Shown: piece after piece, positions 10,464-22,000 of the stretch
Layout of the letters: each line of letters begins with the position of its first letter
How positions within the stretch are numbered: position 1 is the stretch's first letter
DNA from: Membranipora membranacea
Taxonomy: Eukaryota; Bryozoa; Gymnolaemata; Cheilostomatida; Membraniporidae
Length of the DNA stretch: 64,000 nt
Direction of reading: 5' to 3'
NCBI GenBank assembly: GCA_914767715.1
Contig: OU612072.1
Coordinates: forward strand, 23,930,001 to 23,994,000
Notes under the pieces: model-generated
Database searches by the model: none
What the model saw: the letters and a program-made list of their open reading frames with translations, nothing else
What the model was told of the DNA's origin: nothing
Translations under genes and position numbers: made by a program

Positions 10464-10512
10464 GTCTTGTGGATCTAAGAATATTTTTGATTTACTCTTA
10501 GATCCACAAGAC
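10464..10512. repeat. Perfect 16-bp stem-loop GTCTTGTGGATCTAAG
   Basis: Perfect 16-bp arms flank a 17-nt AT-rich loop. It is identical in unit 2, changed by one base in unit 3 and degenerate in the left arm in unit 4. Unit 4 extends the right arm by about 30 bp (37554-37590), so the unit 1-3 form looks like a shortened version of a longer palindrome. Confidence 0.6.
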
Positions 10513-10701
10513 AAGATGATAAGAAGATGATGTCGGCTGCTGACTGCCACATCAAAAATTTTAATAAGACTTAAATTCCAATTGTCCGACACAAATAGAT
10601 AGCGGTCTGATTTATAAACTTGTTATTGAAAAAATTTAACAATTTCTCTTCCTGCTAGTAGCTTTTGCTTGGAATAATTTGAGCACAGCAGGTTAACTTA
10701 C

Positions 10702-10809
10702 TGTCTATAGCTCGACCTCGTAGATTTCCGCTGGACTGTATCTTAATAGACAGCTAGTCTTCTACCAGGACATCAGACAAAATATTTCTTCTCTTTCTGA
10801 CTTGAGTCA
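10702..10809 (-). CDS. PHAX: PHAX copy 1, exon E with internal stop
   Basis: A 108-nt exon with acceptor GTTACTAGCAG and donor GTAAG. It encodes a basic stretch, then NILSDVLVED and a segment ending RGRAID. This aligns with the conserved human PHAX segment containing INNIWGAVL and GTID. The codon after VED is TAG here (10754-10756), where copies 3 (29165-29272) and 4 (37835-37942) have TCG for Ser. Copy 4 keeps NIW, the form also seen in human PHAX; copies 1 and 3 read NIL. Confidence 0.75.
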
Positions 10810-11204
10810 CTGCTAGTAACGTCAGAATAATAATAACAGTTGAAATAATGATTTAAACATTTAGTGTTGAATCTAAATGTAAAAGAGACTAATCAAGTTT
10901 ATGTCTCAAACATTTCATGACGTCAGCGGTTGTGAAATTAAATAAAGTATGATTCAATTCGCCTCGTTTTGGTGTTCCTCCCCCTTCAGTCCTGTGACTA
11001 CAATAAGGAAGGATGGAGTGCATGTATCTCTCAATGTACAAGCGCAGTGTTTGATACTTATGTCCGTTTAGCTTACTGCCAATTTCTAGCTCTTCGAACT
11101 CATAAAGCCCAAACCAATTGAAACTTTGTTCAGTTGAATAAAAACTGTCGAAGCAAAACTTATCATGTTACTAGTGAGATATATAGACTATACATAGTCT
11201 ATAC

Positions 11205-11373
11205 CTGCATGCTGCCTCCTGGAATAAGATGTTGATGCCGAGCCGTTTATTTGGAGTTTTCTCTTCTTACCGCTGATATAACCTCCGTCATCACTGAGAT
11301 CCGAGTCTGCGTCAACTGAGTTGTCACCTCCTAACCTGAGACTCTCTGAATGTGTGAGCTCGTGAACATGGTT
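11205..11373 (-). CDS. PHAX: PHAX copy 1, exon D (acidic-then-basic segment)
   Basis: A 169-nt exon with acceptor TGACAATTTCAG and donor GTATAG, leaving in phase 1. It encodes an acidic stretch (DADSDLSDD) followed by KKRK. Human PHAX has the same arrangement, an S/D-rich stretch followed by a KRKR-type basic cluster. Equivalents are 19962-20130 and 29669-29839. The copy-3 exon is 2 nt longer (an extra CT) and frameshifted. A perfect 22-bp palindrome overlaps the donor side in all copies that keep this exon. Confidence 0.72.
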
Positions 11374-11898
11374 CTGAAATTGTCATGATAAGAGCAAGGG
11401 CTCAGGTAACTGTATTGTCAGAATGCACTGAGATGGTTGTCTGTAGTTGAGAGAAGACAGGATTGCTGTGGTTAGGGAAACATTAAGTTGCAACAAATTG
11501 AAGGGACCTCGTGCTTCAGACAAGTAGCTTCAAAACAACACTGTGTATAAACAAAGTCTTTGCAGTGCATCCCAGTACTATTGAGTAGCTCTTTTCGATC
11601 CACACTAAGGAATAATAAAGACCAAAATGCTAGTCGAAGTTATAGATGACTAAAATAAAATATTTGGAATTTATTCATTTTTAGTCCTTTGTTAACATTA
11701 AAATGATGCATCCTGAGCAAAAAATGGCAATGAAATGGTGCTGCTACAAAATCAGTTTTGGTGTAAAATTTAAAGTAATGAACCTCTGAACCAAAAATAT
11801 TGTATTGTATAGTTTGTCATCTAGAACAAAGTATTAATTTGGTGTGGCCTAACCTTAGCCTAACGCACCTTGACTAAACCATAATAACCATAACTAAC

Positions 11899-11958
11899 CT
11901 TCTGAACAGTTGAGCTTGACGCATCAGTCAATCTCCTCACACATGAGCCCACAGAATC
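11899..11958 (-). CDS. PHAX: PHAX copy 1, exon C
   Basis: A 60-nt, phase 0-0 exon with acceptor TTTTGTTTCATAG and donor GTTAGT. It encodes a 20-residue Ser/Thr-rich segment that begins DSVGSC. Equivalents are 20656-20715 and 30366-30425. Copy 4 has lost it. Confidence 0.65.
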
Positions 11959-12391
11959 CTATGAAACAAAAATGGTGGTTCAAATCAAGATCAATGCGGA
12001 CAAAAACTATTTGAACAAGGTGTCTGCAATCAAATACACCAAAAAGCATGATGTCTACAATCTCAGAATTTTTAGCATTGAGGTGAGGTTGTTGCGGGAC
12101 TTGGGTACAAATGAAATGATAATGTAGTCCATCTCACTTGCATATGTATAGTACACTAGAGTACAAATTCTACACAAAGTCAAGAGCTATGTTATTCTGG
12201 GAGCAATGAAATGGATCGTATCTAGATAGAAGAGATGATGGTGTTAGTAAGCTAGGTGCCAAGGCACCAAGAATTCAATATATGTAGACTATTGTATGTA
12301 TTGGATGAGCGAGAGAGACTAAAAAAACTAAAAATAAATAAATATGTTATTTATTGTTAACATTCAGGGAAAGTTGGTTCTTGCCACTTAC

Positions 12392-12456
12392 CTCCTTGTT
12401 TGATTGTGCCTGCTGAGGTTTGTACAACTCAGTATCATGGTCATACAGGAAGGGTG
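12392..12456 (-). CDS. PHAX: PHAX copy 1, exon B
   Basis: A 65-nt exon with acceptor CTATACCTAGCAG and donor GTAAGT. It enters in phase 1 and leaves in phase 0. It encodes PFLYDHDTELYKPQQAQ and four more residues. Equivalents are 21149-21213, 30855-30919 and 38221-38285. It belongs to the poorly conserved N-terminal part of PHAX, so the assignment rests on splice phase and position. Confidence 0.68.
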
Positions 12457-12582
12457 CTGCTAGGTATAGAAGAGATTTCCCAACCGGTTGGATCAATGAA
12501 TATGGTATCCGTAGTTAGGGCTTTGCCTTTTGTTCAAAAAAATATGAATTGATTGCCTGTAACTCAACTGTTCTCGTTTTAC

Positions 12583-12633
12583 TGATATGTTTAAGTTTGT
12601 TTGAATAATGTCACTTATTTCAGAATCATCCAT
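12583..12633 (-). CDS. PHAX: PHAX copy 1, candidate start exon (A)
   Basis: On the minus strand an ATG opens MDDSEISDIIQ, which recalls the MEDGQLSD-type acidic start of vertebrate PHAX. The same ATG is conserved in the other copies (21386, 31092, 38456). A GTAAAA donor after 17 codons is possible, but its phase does not match exon B. Another donor or another first exon may therefore be used. This is the least certain exon. Confidence 0.35.
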
Positions 12634-13299
12634 CTCCCTTCATATCATTATATTATTGTTCAGATTTTCCATATCAGTGAGTGTAAAACAACAAAATGAC
12701 CCTATAATAATTGTCACGGTTAATCTTAAATTGTTCCTGACCCTACAGAATTCTTGGCCAGAAAGTGGGCCCTATTGTTGTAAATAAGAAAAGGTCAAGG
12801 TTGTCCTGAGTGTAAACACTGGATGGATTGTCCCTCTTGACTATTTACACTAGGAGAAGCTGTCACAATATGGGAGTTATCTTCTCTCAGTAGCTTCAAT
12901 CCTCAATAACTGGTTTTCCTTGATCTCTATGAATACATGCAAGTTTTATTGGGGATGCTCAAAGATTCAGAGTTGTCATTGCTTACAATGCAAATTGCTC
13001 TGAACTAAGGGAATACAATCCCACTATATCCCCAGGTTTTTGCTCAGACGGAGAAGGGGAGAGGAGTTTGATAGCTTGCGCAAGGAATGTTAGGGTGGGA
13101 AAAACCCTGCCCTAATTCAATGGCGGATTTGCATATCATACAGTTGTTAAGGCGAACTGCAATTTAATCTTCCACATAAATATCATCCTATGCCACTCTC
13201 ATTGTCACACAGGAGTATATTCTCCAGGGTACCATCAAATAATTTGCAGCAAAAGCTGCAGACTTTGTAAAATTCCTTCCCACATCTTGGCAGGACCCA

Positions 13300-13460
13300 T
13301 CTTAAAAACAATTCAAAGTTCAATAATGCTTGCTTTTTTTAATTATTGTTACAGACAAATCCCATGACAGGAACCATCCAGAAACGGTCAAAGTTCCATC
13401 ATTTTTTGCTTTTTAATTGTTATTGCGGACAAATCACATGACATGAACCTGGAACCAATG
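13300..13460. repeat. Imperfect direct repeat of about 75 bp, two copies
   Basis: TCAAAGTTCAATAATGCTTG and TCAAAGTTCCATCATTTTTT start two adjacent blocks that both run through ACAAATC-CATGACA-GAACC. Found in all four spacers. No function is suggested. Confidence 0.55.
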
Positions 13461-13514
13461 GACCTGGTACTAAATTTCGCTAGTAGGCTTACTAGTGAAA
13501 ATTAAAAAAAATAT

Positions 13515-13588
13515 CCAAGTTGAGATTCGAACCCAGGGCATAACCCTCCATCTGATTGCAGGGCAGACACTTAGACCACTACCTTGCA
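13515..13588 (-). repeat. tRNA-like SINE head in the unit spacer
   Basis: On the minus strand a tRNA-like sequence carries an A-box-like GGTAGTGGTCTAAGTG and a B box GGTTCGAATCTC, with weak acceptor pairing CAAG/CTTG. The D arm and acceptor are too degenerate for a working tRNA, so a SINE head is the best reading. Copies lie at 22268-22341 and 31976-32049. Unit 4 has a deletion here. Confidence 0.55.
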
Positions 13589-15006
13589 TGTGTTAGTAAG
13601 GTGTATTCCTGTATAATTGAACATTGTTTATGAAACTATGGTGAGTGGATTTAAGATACACTAAATTTCGCGACTTAGGCAATAACGCGAAAAGCGAATC
13701 CTAAATGCCGCGAAAACTAAACTCCTATAGGTCAGTTTAAATTTTAAGGTGTCGGGATTTTATTATGAAACTAACGTTGAGTTTAATATACCCAGCAGGA
13801 TTAACATCCTATCAGTAGATAGGATTATTAGATGAACATAATACTTAATGGTGTTTTATTACATTTATACATTAACCCTGGTTTGCGGAGCTTTCTATTT
13901 TTAGCATCAGCTTATTATTGCGTCCCCGCCTTCTGCAATATATGATGACCTGAACTCCAGAGCGACTGACATTATGAATGGTGAGAGAATTGAAATAATA
14001 TCATACTACACAACTAATACCGAACACTATCAGACCCTGTACAGCACAAGCATTATCAAACCCAGTACAGCACAATACTGCTACCATCGCTCCTAGTAAA
14101 AGAAGAAAGAGAAAACAACTACAAGTTACCACCAACTTCAGTAATACTTGCACCAGCTGCACCTGCTTGCACAACACTTATATCATCAAAGTGAAACTAC
14201 CTGCTTGCACAACAATAATTTCATCATCAAAGTGAAACTGCCTACCAAAGCTGCATCATGCATACACCATTGAGCACACCAATAAGTATATGCAGCAGCC
14301 ACAGCTTCAGGCAGTAGCAACAGGACCGTCGTCCTTTACGGTATCATTTAGGCAGTTAGCATTAAGACAGAGTAGCATCAGGACCGTTGTCCTATTCGGT
14401 AGTATTATAGACTGTCAAGTGAGAGGGTAGTATTCAGAACGTTATTCTGTGTAGACGTGTGTATATTGAGATTAGATTTTAAGTGACAAATTGTGTGAAT
14501 TCATCGATTGTATAATATAATATAACTGGTATTGTTGTGTAGTTCTGGGTAATAGCAGCTATATCTGTGCTATCAGTGCTTATATCAGCACTCATCTGAC
14601 ATTTTAAATAACAAGGATAAAAAAATAAGGATGCGGATGCAGAGACGGTCAGGTCAGATTATTAACACCTTTTAATATTTTTAACCTTACATAAATATTT
14701 TTATACATGTATTTTGTCTCAATTGAATTAAATGGTCTGGGTAATTAACTAAATAATCTTATGCTAAACAAATTAAGTTTATGCCTGTCTGGTTGACGCA
14801 GATTGGTAATCACATCCACTTGACTCTTCAGTAATCACAATTGTGTAGTCAAGGGCTGTCTAAAACTTCATGCACTTGTGGACGGCCTTGTTGGCGCTTT
14901 CATGTACCAGAGTATCAGCAGATATCAAAAGCTGCAATACATACAACGTGTGATGATTTAGATAGACTGTGTATTATAATAGCCTTGAATTAAATCTAAG
15001 TATGAA

Positions 15007-15272
15007 ATTGAGACGGTGTCTAGTGCATTAAATTCAGTGGAGTAGATTAACTCTATGCGTGTATTACATTTTGTCAGGATATTAATTGATATCGCCCATA
15101 AAGCCCATCAGAATAAATTGAGACGTGTGTCTATTGCATTAAATTCATGTGGAGTAGATAAACAGTGCGTGTATTACATTTTGTCAAGAGATTAATTGAT
15201 ATCGCTCATAAAGCCCATCAGAATTTATCGGATCAGTGTATCGTGTATCAGTGTATCGTGTATCAGTGTATC
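15007..15272. repeat. Tandem 110-bp repeat followed by a short minisatellite
   Basis: Two 110-bp copies (15007-15116 and 15117-15226) share ATTGAGAC, TGCATTAAATTC, GTGTATTACATTTTGTCA and AAAGCCCATCAGAAT. They are followed by about three units of GTATCAGTGTATC at 15232-15272. Unit 2 has one more minisatellite unit (23988-24044). The block is absent at the unit 3/4 junction. Confidence 0.75.
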
Positions 15273-16020
15273 TTTGAGACCCTTCTGTCACCTGTGGGTT
15301 ATATAATGATTGCATAATTCAAGCGAAGGCTTTCAGTGCTAAAACCAAATAGAACCTAAAACTAAAGACAAAAGCCCACTCGCTCATCAAAGAGTAGACT
15401 CGGAGCAAGCTAACTACACCTTGTTGTGTACACGGCCCAGTCCGTTTCTCACAGTAACTCCCTGCGCCTTGGAGTCTGAGCACTTAGACTATACTATCAT
15501 TAACCCACAATGAGGATTCTGTGAGCACAGAAATAGGATTGCCACAATTCTCAAGGCTTGGTATTGGTTAGGAGGCGGGTGTTACGATCTCCACTTTGCA
15601 GGCATAAAACGAGTATAGCCCTGTGCTACCAGGCAATACTGTGCTTATTGCTGAACAAACACAAAAGGGAGGGGACAACACTTGTACAGTTTTAGTTATT
15701 GATGCTGAGGGGGACAACTCCGATTCTAGTTGCTCTCTAATTAAGGAGTATGGAGTAACTCCCTTTATCTAGCTTCTCTTGCCAGGGAGCAAAGGCCCTA
15801 ACTCCTTATTATCACAAAACTCCTCGCTTTATCCAGTTGTTTCTAACAACCTGCTCAAACCCTCCCTATTCAAACGCTGAGATTAAAAGGGACCAGATTC
15901 CTAATATTAATTTAAATCACCCTTTTCCACACTTTTAGGATGCAGCCTCAGCAGCATGATAAACTTATGAATGAATGTTGTAATAAATACAGCCTAGGAT
16001 AAATTTAATAATTTGATATG

Positions 16021-19000
16021 TTGTTGAGTTCAATCCAGTTGGTAAAATCTTCAACAAAATAAAAACCAATGTGCCAAGCAGATAAACTGTCATACACACA
16101 TATGTCGGGAGTAAGTCAAATTTCATCAGGAGGTTTATATATATATATCTTGTCAGCTGTCAACTCCAATTTCTATATCAGGCTCCTCCCCCCATTAAAT
16201 CAGAGTCATCTATTAAATCAGTAGGCGGGGCTTGTAATGATTCCGATGTATTATTCTTATTGCGATATTTTCTCTTTCTATTCTGTCTGTCTTTTATATT
16301 CATTTTTTTGGCAAACTTTTGATTTTCTCTCTCCAGTGATAAGATTTCCTTCACCATATGTTTAGTTATATCTACAAATAAATAGATATGCGTCTATGAT
16401 ACAAAGAAATGCTTTCAGCACACCATGTCAGAAAATAGAACAGAGAAAAACCTAACACTGCTTGGAGTCTCTCAAGATTTGACCTGACTGATCAATTGAC
16501 TGATTCTTTAATCATACATATGTACAAACTAATTTCCAATCTTAGGGAATAAGTGGTGTAAACGACGTCTTCAACCGGATGATGAGCACAAAAAAGGGTC
16601 ATACTAACATGGAGGTTATTTGAGCTATAGCCGCAGGGTGAGGACTGAAGGAGCAAAAACAGCTTCCTGCATATTATTATTCATTGCGGTGCTGTTATGG
16701 AATTCTGCTACTCTAAATCCAAAGCATATTCATGGCTTGGTTCGGTCAGGAATTCCTGGAGTCCTAGGTTATTATGTGAGCCCATTCTATTGTCAACCAG
16801 AACACAGCCCTTTTCTAAAGTTGCAGTGGAATGTCTCTGTTAAATTGATACTTGCGTGTAACGCTAAAAGGAGGTAGTTAAGATCAAAAGGTGTCAACCA
16901 AAATCAGCTATGGAGCTAACTGACTGAAATAATCCCAAGGACTGAAGTTAGTGATAATATATAGACCCTGACTTACTTTTATCAGTTTTGAGGAGCTGTA
17001 GAAACACACCACCAGGAGTACGCCGTGTGTCTCCTCTCTGCAAGTATAAAACAATCATATACGGGTCTGTATTATGCAGGCTGTATACAACCCCCCCCCC
17101 CCACCAACCCCTGACAGGCTGCCCAGGCTATTATACAGGTGTTAGCCTGTAACCCGTCCCTCTAATATTGACATAAATATAAATACTAGGAGTGAAAGTA
17201 ACCCGAAGTGCAACAAACAGTTTATCATCCTCCACAAAGCAAATGGCGATTTCAGACCGCAAAGTTTTTGGAAATTAGGCAATGCGGAGAGAACTTTTCT
17301 CTGTGGTTTCCCAAACATCACAAAATCAAAAAATAAGTTCAGTGAAATCAGACACCCCAAATGATCACAAAAGTTGTACAGAGACCTTAGTCTATTTAGT
17401 ATAACACAAACTATAAGACAAGTAAAACATACTATAGTCTTCATTCCACCGGCCGCCTCAACATCCATTGTACCGTTGAAGAGATCTAAGGCTTTTTTGA
17501 CGGCTGGTGTAGCGTACCACCCACTCTATAAGTACTATTTTTGGTTCGTTCAGATTTCTGGCTATGTATCGAGCTATTACCCTCTCATCATCATCTGCGC
17601 ACACTTCTGCCGGCAGCTTCAATACAATAAAATAACAATTATTATGATGGATTGAAATCCCACATCAAGTATAACAGCATTTTTAATCTAATTGTGAATT
17701 ATGTGTTAGTATCCCACAATGCCACATTCACCTTGTTTTCCAAGTAAGATATGTGAGAAATCCATAATATTGCATTGTGGGATACTCCACAAACATTTCA
17801 TATTGCCACTTCCGAGCAAATGTTGAGCCTATGGGGTCGGTTTTTAGACATAACTAAAATATCTATGAACTTTAAACTGATCTGATTGGTAACAAAATGA
17901 CTCAGCATGGTGTGAAGTAGGCGGATCCATCAGCCGGTCTTTGTTTAGAAGAGAAAACAATAACACACAAGTGTCTGCCTACCCCTCCCCCTCCCTTGTT
18001 GCCTTGTACTTTATAAGATAGTACTTAGCTACTATTCTGGTTATGTACTAACCTCCCCCCTCCTCCTCCTCCTCCTCTACCAGGGTGTAATATAGATAAT
18101 AATACAATGTTATATTATACCCGACCAATCTGCATTATATATATATACCTCTGGTCGACAAATAACGCGCTGGCACTATAATGCATACACATACATACAG
18201 TATAAAGTCATCACAAGGGATGTTTTTAATCTGCAGAGTTACGAATATAAGTCGGTATATGAGTCAGCTGCAGAGGTATCCATTATTAGGATTGTCTGTT
18301 TTGATTAAACTTTACCCGCATGGGAGGCGAGGGGCGCACAGGAAGGACTGTTATACTGACTGAGTTAGCTGCTTGTACTGATACGTATTTGAATATTCAC
18401 AGCACTGTCCCAGCACAGTACGATCACTTCCTACATCATGTATACCTGATGAGTACACATGAGCTGGCAGTCATGGAGTGGAAGTGATTGGACAGGTTTG
18501 TTGATGAAATTACTTAAAGTGCCTCGACCGGTATATAAGGGCCAGTCAATGTAAAGCGATCACCCAGCCATATCAAATTCAAATGGGGTTAGCAGCATTC
18601 AAATTCCTCCTGGTTGTATAGTCATATCAACAAGGGAGGTATTGGCTGATTTAGCGTCTTTGTTTGCTGGAACATGATAATATTTATCATGTAACAGCCA
18701 ACAAAGACGTGATAACCATCACATCACCATAAATATGACATGAATTCACTTCCACCAATACTTTTTACCAACAGAAAATCCCAGTAGCTATTTATTGGGT
18801 ATTTTGCTATGAAAGAAGAAGGTTTTTACTTTGATAAGAAACAAAAGTCATTAATATAGAGAGTTGTCACCTCTCTGAACTAAAGGCTCAGAGAGTTGGC
18901 AACTCCCACATTTAATAATCCTAATGAGGAACTCTTAGAATGCTAAATAAGTGGCCTAACAACAGAATAAAAACATGATAGTTATTGAATATTCAAGGTC

Positions 19001-22000
19001 AGAATCAATTCATTAGGGACTGATTGATAATAATGTGTATACCTTGATACACGTTGACCCAGACCCCACAAAAGGAGCATACAGCACCCCACCTGGTGGT
19101 ACTACACACCTTCTAAAAGTTTTGTCTCTCAAACAATTTTTGCAAAATACGCAAATACGCCCCTGACACCTAATTTTTTGATTTTTCAAGCCTTTCACAT
19201 CTGGAGGACCAAGTTTCAAATCACTGTGACCAACATTTGAGGAATAATGATCTGAAGTAGAAGTGCTGGCTTAATTGGTAAGAAAACTTTTTATTCTAAA
19301 ACCTTAACTCAGCACGCGTTATGATCCAGCTAACATTACTGTTATTACTGCACTAAGCCGATCATTGAGTGTGTCTGTTGTTGTTTTCTCCTCATGAAAC
19401 ACTCTTTTGCGTCTTGTAACTCCCTCCCTATTCAATTGAAGGATATTAACAGGGGGAGGGAGGTGTTGAGTATTTCATGAGCAGAAAACACTCAATTTCC
19501 AGCTTGAAATATAGCCAATGTCATAACTTTAGCTCTGCCATTATGTTATCCTGAAATTGGGATTCCAAAGAGCAAGGTTTTTCAACCAACAAGTCAACAC
19601 TTCTGTTTCAGGACATTACTTCCCTGAAAATCATCACAGAGATTTGAAACTGGAACCTAAAGCTGTAAAAAGTCATAGATAAACAATATATTATGTTAGA
19701 GCACAGAGCACCCTCTATAATACCCACATCATTGTAGCCGGTGAGATCTTGTGAAATTCTGTTTGATCAACAAATCCAAGACGTTTTATGTATACTTGCG
19801 ATCTTATAACTTGTAGATCCATAATGATATAATCGTCTTGTGGATCTAAGAATATTTTTGATTTACTCTTAGATCCACAAGACAAGATGATAAGAAGATG
19901 ATGTCGGCTGCTGACTGCTGACTGTTACTAGTGAGATATATAGACTATACATAGTCTATACCTGCATGCTGCCTCCTGGAATAAGATGTTGATGCCGAGC
20001 CGTTTATTTGGAGTTTTCTCTTCTTACCGCTGATATAACCTCCGTCATCACTGAGATCCGAGTCTGCGTCAACTGAGTTGTCACCTCCTAACCTGAGACT
20101 CTCTGAATGTGTGAGCTCGTGAACATGGTTCTGAAATTGTCATGATAAGAGCAAGGGCTCAGGTAACTGTATTGTCAGAATGCACTGAGATGGTTGTCTG
20201 TAGTTGAGAGAAGACAGGATTGCTGTGGTTAGGGAAACATTAAGTTGCAACAAATTGAAGGGACCTCGTGCTTCAGACAAGTAGCTTCAAAACAACACTG
20301 TGTATAAACAAAGTCTTTGCAGTGCATCCCAGTACTATTGAGTAGCTCTTTTCGATCCACACTAAGGAATAATAAAGACCAAAATGCTAGTCGAAGTTAT
20401 AGATGACTAAAATAAAATATTTGGAATTTATTCATTTTTAGTCCTTTGTTAACATTAAAATGATGCATCCTGAGCAAAAAATGGCAATGAAATGGTGCTG
20501 CTACAAAATCAGTTTTGGTGTAAAATTTAAAGTAATGAACCTCTGAACCAAAAATATTGTATTGTATAGTTTGTCATCTAGAACAAAGTATTAATTTGGT
20601 GTGGCCTAACCTTAGCCTAACGCACCTTGACTAAACCATAATAACCATAACTAACCTTCTGAACAGTTGAGCTTGACGCATCAGTCAATCTCCTCACACA
20701 TGAGCCCACAGAATCCTATGAAACAAAAATGGTGGTTCAAATCAAGATCAATGCGGACAAAAACTATTTGAACAAGGTGTCTGCAATCAAATACACCAAA
20801 AAGCATGATGTCTACAATCTCAGAATTTTTAGCATTGAGGTGAGGTTGTTGCGGGACTTGGGTACAAATGAAATGATAATGTAGTCCATCTCACTTGCAT
20901 ATGTATAGTACGCTAGAGTACAAATTCTACACAAAGTCAAGAGCTATGTTATTCTGGGAGCAATGAAATGGATCGTATCTAGATAGAAGAGATGATAGTG
21001 TTAGTAAGCTAGGTGCCAAGGCACCAAGAATTCAATATATGTAGACTATTGTATGTATTGGAAGGGCGAGAGAGACTAAAAAAACTAAAAATAAATAAAT
21101 ATGTTATTTATTGTTAACATTCAGGGAAAGTTGGTTCTTGCCACTTACCTCCTTGTTTGATTGTGCCTGCTGGGGTTTGTACAACTCAGTATCATGGTCA
21201 TACAGGAAGGGTGCTGCTAGGTATAGAAGAGATTTCCCAACCGGTTGGATCAATGAATATGGTATCCTTAGGGCTTTGCCTTTTGTTCAAAAAAATATGA
21301 ATTGATTGCCTGTAACTCAACTGTTCTCGTTTTACTGATATGTTTAAGTTTGTTTGAATAATGTCACTTATTTCAGAATCATCCATCTCCCTTCATATCA
21401 TTATATTATTGTTCAGATTTTCCATATCAGTGAGTGTAAAACAACAAAATGACCCTATAATAATTGTCACGGTTAATCTTAAATTGTTCCTGACCCTACA
21501 GAATTCTTGGCCAGAAAGTGGGCCCTGTTGTTGTAAATAAGAAAAGGTCAAGGTTGTCCTGAGTGTAAACACTGGATGGATTGTCCCTCTTGACTATTTA
21601 CACTAGGAGAAGCTGTCACAATATGGGAGTTATCTTCTCTCAGTAGCTTCAATCCTCAATAACTGGTTTTCCTTGATCTCTATGAATACATGCAAGTTTT
21701 ATTGGGGATGATCAAAGATTCAGAGTTGTCATTGCTTACAATGCAAATTGCTCTGAACTAAGGGAATACAATCCCACTATATCCCCAGGTTTTTGCTCAG
21801 ACGGAGAAGGGGAGAGGAGTTTGATAGCTTGCGCAAGGAATGTCAGGTTGGGAAAAACCCTGCCCTAATTCAATGGCGGATTTGCATATCATACAGTTGT
21901 TAAGGCGAACTGCAATTTAATCTTCCACATAAATATCATCCTATGCCACTCTCATTGTCACACAGGAATATATTCTCCAGGGTACCATCAAATAATTTGC

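Larger units (their letters stand above)
6292..12633 (-). pseudogene. PHAX: PHAX copy 1: all exons present, two disabling changes
   Basis: PHAX is the nuclear adaptor that carries capped U snRNA precursors to the CRM1 export receptor. It binds RNA through a RNA_GG_bind-type domain. Exons in transcript order: candidate start exon 12633-12583, B 12456-12392, C 11958-11899, D 11373-11205, E 10809-10702, F 9127-8927, G 8493-8462, H 7761-7579, I 7183-7123, J 6508-6292. From B to J the phases join without a break and the donors and acceptors are standard. The predicted length, about 380 residues, is close to human PHAX (394). Exon H plus I holds the RNA-binding core and is open only in this copy. 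Lesions: TAG in exon E (10754-10756), and six instead of seven A residues in exon J, giving TGA at 6438-6440 and loss of about 45 residues. Confidence 0.85.
6260..15844. repeat. Tandem segmental duplication unit 1 (PHAX copy 1 and spacer)
   Basis: First of four head-to-tail units. It begins with GAGAGTAGTCAGAGAGG, shared only with unit 4 (from 33335), and ends at the last base shared with unit 2 (TTTATCCAGTTGTTTCT). It is the longest and most complete uninterrupted unit, with all ten proposed PHAX exons, all foldback elements and the full 3' spacer. About 175 bp of sequence unique to this junction (15845-16020) separates it from unit 2. Confidence 0.9.

Noticed and set aside
10356-10592. 78-codon minus-strand open stretch
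   Set aside because: It spans the 16-bp stem-loop in an intron and has no exon-like borders.
14300-14420. Repeated CAGGACCGT-GTCC blocks considered as a CRISPR-like array
   Set aside because: Only two imperfect copies in a eukaryotic spacer; ordinary local duplication.
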